A stretch of DNA of 64,000 bases, taken from the NCBI GenBank assembly GCA_026874595.1, contig CM049310.1:36411558-36475557 (forward strand). Direction: 5' to 3'. A program made the position numbers and the translations under genes. Shown here one piece after another: positions 39,401 to 51,000 of this stretch. Each line of letters begins with the position of its first letter. Positions within the stretch are counted from its first letter, which is position 1. The DNA is from Sipunculus nudus (Eukaryota; Annelida; Sipuncula; Golfingiida; Sipunculidae). The notes beneath the pieces are model-generated. The model saw only the letters and a list, made by a program, of their open reading frames with translations. It was not told where the DNA came from and searched no databases.

Positions 39401-42015
39401 GCAGAATCCATTTGAAAATAAGGTATCCACAAAACTGTATTTCAGTGGAATATCATTATAATTAATATCCCAAATTACTAGCCTTTGTCACCTAAGTTCC
39501 TGGTTTAAATCTCTAATAGGGCTGTAGCAATACACCAATGCACTAATACATCATGACAAAAAGTCATATATTGCATTTTCTAAGTTTGTGATGTTCCTGT
39601 ATTTTTTTAATAAATTGATTTGTTGAAGATACATGACCATCCAACAGAAAGTTGGACAGTTAACTTGTAATCATTGGCATTAATTATTGTAGGCAGCCCA
39701 GTGCATGTTAGGCAAAATATCATTGGCCAGAAATCATAAAACCTGCATCTGATTGGCTAACTCTTGCACAAGCAAACCAGTGGAAGCTAGGGGCTGTTCC
39801 ATTATTCATTGTTGCTGAGGCAATTAATGGCATGACTATCTTGAACAAAGAGGAGCTATCAGACTTCTGAATCTGAACTCTAATTGTACTTATATATATA
39901 TGTCAGAGACGAGATTGAAATCCAGGCGGATTTTAAATTCGCCTAGACGAGATTGCGATTGTGATCTCGCCTAGGCGAGATTGCAATTGTGATCTCGGCT
40001 AGACGGATTTTAAACTCGCCTAGACGAGATCAAAATCGCAATCTCGCCTAGGCGAGATTAAAATCCATCATGGAGCAGGCCAGGATTTTAATCTCGCCTA
40101 GGCGAGTTTAAAATCTGCCTAGGCGAGATTAAAATAGTGATCTGATCTAATTTCCCAATAAATTATGCATTGTATTTGACTTAGGAAAGATGTTTTCAGT
40201 CAGATTTTCAATATTTTAACACTGAATGGTTATGTATAGTTCACAAGTTATATATTTATTAATATTTACAGAATATTATATTATTAATGTAATAATTAAC
40301 ATTAATTTTGGAAATGGAATATTTTATATTATATATTTTTTATTAATATGGTTATGTATAGTTCACAAGTAATATATTTTTAATAATATTTACAGAATAT
40401 TATAATATTTATGTAATAATTAACATTAATTTTTTTATTTTATATTTTTATTTATAAACTAGGTAATAAGAAACTTACATTGGTATTGTATATGGCATAT
40501 TCAAATGATATATGATGTGGGCTGCTGCTGATTATTTACATAATAATTTTGTTGTCAATATTAATTTGAAGGGAAACTGGTATTAGTAATATTAGTAATG
40601 TAGTATTTTAAAAAGACAAAAGGAACATAGCTCATTTATTTTTTATCAATATAATTCAATGCATGTTCACATGCATAAATGATCTATTACTCTATGAATC
40701 TAGAAATCATATTTTTTCTGATATGATATAATACTGTCCAAAAAAAGGCAGTTATCTTGTAACACAGTCTACATAAATATTGAAGCTTCACAAAATGCCT
40801 CACAAAACATTAAAAAAAAGATCAGAAGAATATTATATACATTATAAGAAAAGACTAAATAAGACAAAGAAATATTCACATGCATACATCTGTGTATCAA
40901 CTTTTACCTTTTCTCATATGATGTTTATTACCAAAAAAAGGATGGTGTATCAAAGTCCATCATAAATACTGATACCCTGCATATTTTGTACCATAAGTGT
41001 ACACGTTTTGACTGTTGAGTGTTGAATACCTTGGTGAAAAGAAACATTTGAACTAGATCAACCAACTAATTTGTTCTGTTTGTCCTGTAAGAACTATCAA
41101 ATAGGATGACCGTTTATGTTAATGTGTAATATACTCATTAAATAATGAAGTAATAGCTATCTAGACTTATCTATCAATTTGTCTATCTATCTATCTATGA
41201 TTGATTCAATATGCAAGTGGATGACTTTTTCCCCCAGATTTGCTGTTCATAATATCTCATAAGTGTGCTTCAATATACCTCTTGTTACTCGCTAATTGCC
41301 ATATATTTAAATACAATTACAAATTATTTTTTTGTAAAAATTATTAGTGATATTTACAAACACAAGGTTGTTAAGAAAACTGGAGAAAAAAAATAAAGAT
41401 TGATAAATGTTTTGCAAGTAATTGGTATGATAAGGATGCTGTAGACCTCATGAAACACATCAAAGGTGCAAATAATAATCAAATATCTATTTCATAATTC
41501 TGTTTCCAAAATTAATGTTAATTATCACATGAATAACTATTACATTACTGTAAAAAAGTTAATTATTACATTAATACTATAATATTCTGTAAATATTACT
41601 AAATATATTACCTTTTAACTATATATAACCATTCAGTGTTAAAATATTAAAAATCCGACTGAAAACATCTTTCATATGTCAGTTACAATGCTTAATATAT
41701 TAGGAAATTAGATCAGATCACTATTTTAATCTCGCCTAGGCAGATTTTAAACTCGCCAAAGTAATATCAGGCAGATTTTAAACTCGCCTGGATGACACCA
41801 GACAGATTTTAAACTCGCCTAGGCGAGATTAAAATCCTGGCCTGCTCCATTATGGATTTTAATCTCGCCTAGGCGAGATTGCGATTGTGATCTTGTCTAG
41901 GCGAGTTTAAAATCCGTCTAGCCGAGATCACAATTGCAATCTCGCCTAGGCGAGATCACAATTGCAATCTCGTCTAGGCGAATTTAAAATCCGCCTGGAT
42001 TTTAATCTCGTCTCT

Positions 42016-42069
<54 letters not shown>

Positions 42070-45000
42070 CATGTGTATTATAGTGGGTGATGTGTATCAT
42101 GTTGTGAGATAATGTATCAATACAACCCTGACTGCCAATAAATTGGATTATCTTGATGAACATTTCTTCCTGTATCTGGTTGTAATTTCACAGGTCATTC
42201 ATCACTTCTTTCCAAGCTTTGGCTGCTGCAGTCACTTCCCTCATCAATGTGACCAGCCTAGCTTAGTTCTAAAGAAGCAAGGAAGAAGCTTTCAACTGAT
42301 TGAAAGCAAGGAAGAAGTTTTTAATTGATTGATCTATTGTCTCCTTAACCTGTCTGTTGTCCTAATGGTAACAAACCATGCCTTGTTAACAGATAACCAG
42401 ATGCTTGGTAGGATGTACAGATAATAGATTTATGTTAATGGCTGTAAATCTTCTTTTCTTTTTGGTTTTCAGGACAGCTTTCCTGCTCGGTTTACTGCCA
42501 TTCATTTTATCAACCAACCTTGGTATGTGGAAGCAGTTTTCAAGGTCATTCGTCCATTCATTAAGGAGAAGACCAAAGAAAAGGTATATATGTAGAGATA
42601 TTTTTGTTGATTGTGTTGTACACCATTCCTTATCTTAGGAGGTTTAGGGTCCAATTTTTCAGTGGTTATAGGTCAGGTCTGTAGAATCGGATGTAAATAA
42701 ATTACATTTACTTCAGACTTAATACCTCTATGGCAGTATAAAAACTGAACAAAATGTCTCAGTGACCCACATTGTAAAAAGTATCCCCTTAAAACCAATG
42801 GACACCCCTTGGGGGTGGTTTTACATAACAAGACCAGATATATATTGAACTAGTGGGAAACCCCCTTTGGTGAAGGGAGCAGTTTGGAGTTATTGGTCCA
42901 GTTGACTTTAACCTTGGCTTAATGTATGTTTATCTGATTTAATCTGGAAATTTTTAGCTCAGCTGAGTGTAAGTCATCTGAGCTATATATAGTGATCACC
43001 CTTTGTCCAGTGACCATCCGGTTGTCAAGCCGTCTAGCCATTAACAGAGCACAAATCGTAACCGTTAGACCTAGAGACTTCTAACTGTACATCCAAGGAG
43101 GTCCTAGGCAGATCTCTTTTGGAAACCTGAAATAAGGTAATGGTGACCTTTTTTTGTGATCTTAGGGCAGATAACATGATTTTGAGTACCTTTATTTTGT
43201 GAACTACGGGCCAAAATGATTTTGAGCACCCAGACAGTCAGACAGGGCACATATTGTATCCATTAGGCCTAGAATCCCCTAACTGACATTTAGGGAGGAA
43301 TGGGCACAAATTGTACATATTTGGCATAGAATCCTCCAATGTGACATTTAGAGAGGTCCTAGGCAAATGTCTTTGGAAACCTGAAAATAAGTCACTGTGA
43401 CCTATATTCTGTGACTGATAGGAAAAATATGTTATATGAACACCCTGAAAGGGGACAAATCATTTCTGTTTGGCTTTGAATATTCTAACACAATATCCTG
43501 GAATGTTCTAGGCAAATCTCCTTGGAAACCTGAAATTAGGTTATACTGACCTATAATTTTTCATCTACGGACCAAAAACATTATTTTTAGCAACCTGAAT
43601 GTCAGATGGGCATAAATCATATCTGTAAGGCCTGGAAACTTCTAATGCAACATCCTTGGAGGTTCTAGGCAAATCTCTTTGGACCAATGGACTGAAAACA
43701 TGATTTTGAGCACCCAGAAAGTCTGACTGGGCACATATTGTATCTGTTAGGCCTAGAATCTTTTAATGTAAATTCAGAGACGTCCTTAGCCAATGTTCTT
43801 GGAAACCTGAAACTAGGTCACTGAAACCTATATTTTTTGCACATATGAACGGAAAACATGATTTTGAGCACCAAGACAGTCCAGATTTGGCACAAAATGT
43901 TTCCATTAGGCCTAGAATCTTCTAACATAACATTAAGTGAGGTCCTAGACAAATGTCCTTGGAAACCTGGAAGTAGGTCATGGTGACCTGTATTTTGTGA
44001 ACTATGGGCCGAAAACAAAATTTTGAGCACCCAGACAGTCAGATGGGGCACAAATTGTATCCATTAGGCCTAGAATCTTCTATCATGGTGACCTATATTC
44101 TGCAACCTATAGGAAAAAGATGTCACATGAGCACCATGAATGTCAGATAGGCACAAATCGTGTCTCTTATGTTCAGAATCTTCTAACACAAAAGCCAGGG
44201 AGGTTCTGGGCACATCTCTTTGGAAACCTGAAATTTGGTCATGGTGACCTATATTTAGAGGACCTGGACAGACTAGACAAATTGTATCCATTAGGCCTAG
44301 AATATTCTAACATAACATTCAGGGAGGTCCTAGGCAAATGTCCATGGAAACAAAAAAAATAGGTCACTTTGACCTATATTCTGCAACCTGCAGGAAAAAG
44401 GTGTTATATGAACACCATGAATGTCAAATGGGCACAAATTGTACATATTAGGCCTAGAATCTTCTAAAGCAACATCCGGGGAGGTTATAGGCAAATCTCT
44501 TTGGAAACCAGAAATTAATTATGTTATGGTGCACAGGCTATATTCTATGCACTATGAGCAAAAAAAATATGTATTTGAGCATTCAGACAGACAATGTACA
44601 AATTGTATCTATTTTCCTTTGAACCTTATATTGAAAAGTCTAGGGAGGTCTTTGGCAAGTCTTCTTTGAATCCTGAAATATGGTAGCTTAATTCTTATAA
44701 TACATGTAAAATACAGTCAGATAGGGTGCAAATTGTATCCTTAAGCCCTCAAATCTTCCAACACAACATCCAGGATGATCTTGGCAAATCACACCTGCAC
44801 GTGACAGGACAAACACATGATATGAGTACCTTAAACATCAGATGGATACAAATTGTATGCACAAGGCCTAGGTCTTTGGCAAATCTCCTAAATTAGGTCA
44901 TTGTGACCTATATTCTGCAAACAACTGGCAAGAAGCATGATTTTGAGTAGTCAGACAGGGCACAAATTGTATCCATTACCTTATGACACTTCTAACATGA

Positions 45001-48000
45001 CTTTCAGGGAAGTCCTCGGCAATTCTCCTTAGAAAACTGTGATTGGATCATGGTGGCCTATATTCTGTGAGCAATGGACTAGAAACATGTTATTGTGCAC
45101 CCAGACAGACAGGGTACAAATTGTATCCATTTTCCTTGGAACCCTCCATTGTGAAATCCAGGGGGGTCCTGGGCAGGTCTCCTATGAATCCTGAAATTTT
45201 TATTTTCTGTCCTTTTTTCAACATAGTTTGATTAGCCATAGGCTATATTCACAGACAATATATAACATTAATAAAAGAAATGAGCACCCAATCAAAGTTG
45301 AGCGTCACGGCCCATGGGCCTCTTGTCATTTAATTCCAGTGTTACAGATGAGATGTTCATCATACTTTCTTGAATATATATGTAATCCACACCATTCTGT
45401 AAATGATATAAATAACAGTATACTTGATTATATAGTACACTGTATCATAATGTAATGTTAAGTTCTGCAACCACTCCTTATTGATAATATAATATAAAAG
45501 ACATAAGATATGCAAGGTAAGAAAATGTCCACCAGTCCTGCTGGTTGAGTGGTTACAGTGTCTGACTGCGAAGACAGATCAATCAGAGATGTAGGTTCAT
45601 ATCTGACATAAGCAGAAAACAACTGATGTCAGTCTTTGACCCATAGACTAGAGAAAAATATTTAGGATATTTTCTATGAGCTAAACTTTCTGGTATGAGG
45701 CCTGCTGTAGCCTTAATATGGATGGTCACTTAATCATAGATGACAGGATATGTATGAAGCACAGTTGGTGTCTCTTGGGGCAACCAGTGGCATGCTACTG
45801 CCTAAAGCAGACCCAGAGTAACACCTGGGGTTCACACATGAAGGTGCCAAACTCACACATGCCAAAAGGAGCTCATAACATCAAATTTGTTGTTAAATTT
45901 CTTAAAATAACATTTAAAAAAATTGGAGGCATCTACCTTCACCAAAAGATTAAACAGAAATTAAGGAAAGAAAAGGATTGTCCATAAAATATAAAAATGT
46001 CTCATATCTAACCAAATAGTTATTATATATTTTTGTTGTATTCATTTTAGTTCCATTTCCATGGAAACAACATGGCCACCCTTTACGACTACTTCCCCCC
46101 AGCAGTTCTGCCGGCAGAGCTTGGCGGGACAGCACCACCATATCATACCCATTCCTGGGCGAAAGAACTGATTGGAGACGAGTCATTCAGTTTCAGTGAC
46201 AAACAGATTTACTGGCCAGACCACCACAGCACAATTAAGTGAGTTGGCTTAACTTAAGAAAAAAAAAATGAAACAATTAAGCTATTGCCATGATGTAAAT
46301 TTAGGCTGTAACAATACATCATCTCACAATATGGTACTTATTGGAATTCTTTGCTTATATGACAGTACATGATAGAGTATAAGATTTTGTATAAAATTTC
46401 ATTTTCCAAGCCAATGAATATTCTTGCTTGTTCATGGATGACATATGGTCTAAAATCTTTTTTTTTTTTAAATTCCTGACTATTTTCAAATTATTAATTG
46501 AAATAAAATGTTCCCTATGCCACTGCTTTAGGTTTCAGGGATAATTAATCAGAAACAGTCTGTTCTGTTTCTGTAATCACGCAGCAATAAGCCAATATCA
46601 GAAATGTAAAATTAATCAGAAATAGCTCATTATGTTGGTTTAATCATGCAGTAATTAGCCAATCTGATGATTTTTAACTCATTTATGTCCAATGACATTT
46701 CAACTTGTTAACATGTTTTTATGGCACTGAGAGATGATTATGAATTTCTGTCATCACTTGAGATAATTAAAAATTCATGTGATTATACTGATGGAATATT
46801 TTTGTTGGTATTGCAAATATATTATTTGGTATGGATCAGCACACCAATAGATTGTTGTTGCCCTAGTGCAATCTCTTGTTGATCTGTTGAAATGTTCTTT
46901 TCTTGAAATGTTACACATATTTTCACCGGGTGACACTTTGTTGTGCAAGTAGGTCTTCAGGTTCTTCCACTGAGGTAGATAGATTTCTTGAAACTTTACA
47001 CACGTCTTTCTGGGTGACATGTTGTTATATGGTTATTCCACTGAGGTAGACAAGATTTCTTGAAATTTACACATTTTCACCGGGTGACACATTGTTGTAT
47101 TAGTAGGTCTTCAGGTTCTGAGGTAGATAGATTTCTTGAAATTTTACACATATTTTCACTGGGTGACATATTGTTGTGTAAGTGGGTCTTCAGGTATATA
47201 GATTTCTTGAAATTTCATATATATTTTTACTAGGTGACACACTGTTGTGTCAGTAGATATTCAGGTTCTTCCACTGAGGTAGATATCTTGAAAACTTACA
47301 CATATTTTCACCAGGTGACATATTGTTGTGCTATGGTTTACCCACTGAGGCAGAAAAGATTTCTTGAAACAACACTATTTTACTGGGTGACATTTTGTTG
47401 TGTTAGTATTCTTCAGGCACTGCCATGAACATGTTAGTTATCATATTAGTTAACTTTAAATAACAGATATGGTCTTTGACATTTACATGTTGCCTGTGTA
47501 TACAGATCAGCATCTGTTATGTGTGCTAGGTCCTGATTTTAAGAGTATTACAGCCAAAAGTTTGACCACTGCCTGCATCACTTCTGATCTTCTTGGCAGA
47601 ATTTTCCTGTCTTGATTAATTATGCTATGATTTCTGATCCTTGGGGCACTTGTAGTAATACAATACAGGGTTTGGATTTCCCACCAGCAGAGTAGCAGTT
47701 TCTATTTTTTTTTTACATTCTCTTAGTAAAAAATTCTGGTACTAGCAAAGTTTTGCTAATAATTTCACAACGAAACATTATCTGTACAGTTTAGACCTGA
47801 CCAAAATAGATTTAAGCCAGGGAGTAATCAGCTGAGAGTGGTCATGATTCTTTTGTTTACAAAACAAGCAACAGATGTATTATAATACCTTACAAGGTCA
47901 AGGTACTGATTAAGCAGTCTACCAGTTGCTTAGATATTGGGCACTCCAAGTCCCAATGACAATCTTTTAATTAAACATTTTGAAAAAAATTGCTATTTGA

Positions 48001-51000
48001 TTTTGCTAGTTCAAAAGATTATTTAACAATTGCCACAGGTAAACTTTTGCTAGTGACAAAATAACCCTGCAAGATGTTATTCAGTCCAGAAGGAAAAGGG
48101 GAAATGTTTCCAAAATAAGAAGAGGAACCATGATTCATTATGGATTTATAGTTTAAAACCAGTGAAAGTAGAATTCACACTATAGTTCATTATTAGAACA
48201 TAATATAAAGAATATAAATCATACAATCTTTACCTTACACTAGTTGTAGTTGGAACCCCAAAATACCATTAAATAAATAACAAAAACGTTTTACCATTCA
48301 CATAGCTTTACAAATTCTTGTGACGTTTTCCAAACATATTGATCAAAGAAACCTGACTTATATGGAAGATTTCAGTGATTTCAAACTCATTTCACTCTTA
48401 TTTTCCGAATTCCATTCACCATTGCCAAAAAATATCCTTTTTAAGTCTGAAGGCTGTTTTTATAACTAGATTTCAACAATCAGCTGCAAAATCAATTTCA
48501 GAAGCCTTTAATATCTCTTCAGGAATAAGAAAAAAATTTCGAAGAAGTAAGAGAAAATTTGTTTAGTGTATTGGGGCTTTGGCTGTCTTTGTGCAAACAT
48601 CACTGTGTGCAGATGCTCCACACTGACGTCACACACTTGGCTGTAGGTTACTACACAGAGACACTTTTTGTCAATTAAGTTTCCTGTCACCAGAGAAGGA
48701 GGTCTTTCCAAAAATATTTTCCCTAAACATACAAAAGCTTTTTTATTTTAGAAACACCTTTCACCAGTTCTGGGATTCTAATTGATACTTTTCAGGGAAA
48801 GAAAAGTGGTTTCAGTGCCTAAATATACGTCCTGAGACTACAGTTCTCCAAATCTCCGTAATGACATACATGTTTCCCTCTAAGCTTTCTGACAAGTAGC
48901 CGGAAATATTTTGTCCACTCACATGTAGGTGCTTCTAATTAAATAACTAGACAGGTTTGGGTCAGATCTCATTGGAAACTAAAATGAAATTAAGTCACTT
49001 TACTCTGTTTAGGTAAGGTAAACTGTATTTTGTTTAAGTAAGGTAAATTGTGTTTTGTTTAAGTAAGGTTAACTGTATTTCTTTATAAGAATACATGGTA
49101 ACTGTTAAACAATAAGCATATCACTGCTTTTGGTGCATGTCTCTTCAAATTTTGGATGCGGGCTTTTCTACTTAATTTCTGTCTTCACACTGCTATATAC
49201 TTCATCATATCCTCATGTGTTTGAGTTGTAATTAATGAATCCATTGCCAGTTATAAGAAGCTCATATCATAACCATTGAAGCCAGGTTTTTAGTTCAGCT
49301 GTCAATCTGTTAACAGGGCACAAATCATAACCACTGGACCTAGAAATTTCCGACTGAAAACCCATAGAGGTCCAATCACATTGTAAACTTTAATTAGGTC
49401 ACTGTGACTTTTTATCCTCTGAGCTATGGGGCTCGAAAGTACCAGCCAGAATAATTAAAAATTTGATACAATATTTCCAGTAACTGAATAACTTATGAAT
49501 TGATTGCCATGATTCTTTCCATGCATATTTATCATGGAGTGTTTCATCATTTCCTGAAGACTGGTGTTTCTGCCTGTATTTTTCCTAATTTTACGTATTT
49601 TTTTTCTCTATTTTGAGAACTTCGGATGAAGTGGTCCAACTGTTAAAAGGGCACAAATTGTAATAGTAAGACTTGGAAACATCTTACTGTACATCAAGGG
49701 AAGTCCTAGGGATATATCCTTGGAAACGTGAAATTAGGTCATAGTGACATATTTTGCTAACTACTAGCTGAAAACCTGATTTTTAGCACCCATTCAGTCA
49801 GATGCCTGGACACAATTTGTATCCACTAGGCCTAGAATTCTCAAGCATGACATTGAAGCAGGTCTTATGTAAATCTGCATGGAAACTTGAAATAAGGTCA
49901 TGGTGATCTATATTCTGTGAACTATGGGCCAAAAGCATGATTTTATCACCCTGAAAATTAGATGGGGACATGTTGTTTCTGCCAGTCCTAGAATGTTCCA
50001 ATGTCAAATACAGGGAAGTCTTTGGCAATCTCCATGGAAACCTGAAATTAGGTCATGGTGACCTATATGTAGGGAGACGCCCGTAATTTATTTTTAAAGC
50101 GTAATTTTATGTCATGAGTGTAAGTGTTATACGGAGGGATCCCGAGACGAGAGTGAGGGAACGGACACGGCCGGCGGGACGAAAAGTTACAGTTAGGCTG
50201 GCCTGGGATTGTAAGTCAATGGAGTAAAATAAACGTTTTTTTTTTCGGCCATGAACTGTCACCTTATTTTTCATGGGACCTGCGTGCTACTGACCAAAAC
50301 AGCTTGGGCTATCTGCATGGAAACTTGAAGGTCATGATGACCTATATTACTGGCCAAAAACATCTTAAGCACCCAGACAGTCAGCCAGGGTACAAAACAT
50401 TACTGTTGGACCTAGAATCTTCTTTCTTGACATCCAGGGATGTTCTCCAAAAATGTGCATGGTCATTTTTTATTTCAGCTCAGCTGACTGCATACAAAAA
50501 GGCTGGAACTCAAGGGAATGGCTGGACATAATATCTTGAAACTTTTTCTTCTTGTTGATTTTGAAGAAATTGAATTGCTACAGTTGAATTGGGATACTAC
50601 CTACAAAATTTGGCATTCAGATGATAAAATTCCTTTTGTAAATGTCTTCCTAGTCAGCTGAGCGTCATGACCCATTGGTCACTTGTTTTTCCTTATATTT
50701 CAGGGTTTGTTCTCTGTTGGCTTTAGATCTGTTGCACTGATCTATTGTTATAGGCTAATACATGTAAAAGCACTACTATGGGCTTGAATAATTATTATTA
50801 TTGTGACATCGTAGTAAGTACCATATTGACTCACACATGCCCCTCAGAATATGATTTAGGCCCAAAAAAAGGGTGTGGTTCTCAGGCACCACCAGTGTCA
50901 ATTTTTAACCCCACATCAATTATTTTTATTTTGATTTTCATCTTTCAAGAAGATTAAATAAATTATAATACAATTTAGATAAGATTCCTTTGTTATGTAG

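Noticed and set aside
41160-41200. CTAT/TATC tract as a notable array
   Set aside because: Only a few tetranucleotide repeats, an ordinary microsatellite.
45530-45660. A genuine tRNA gene
   Set aside because: A- and B-box-like stretches are present, but the arms do not fold into a proper cloverleaf and the B box is degenerate. A SINE fragment fits better.
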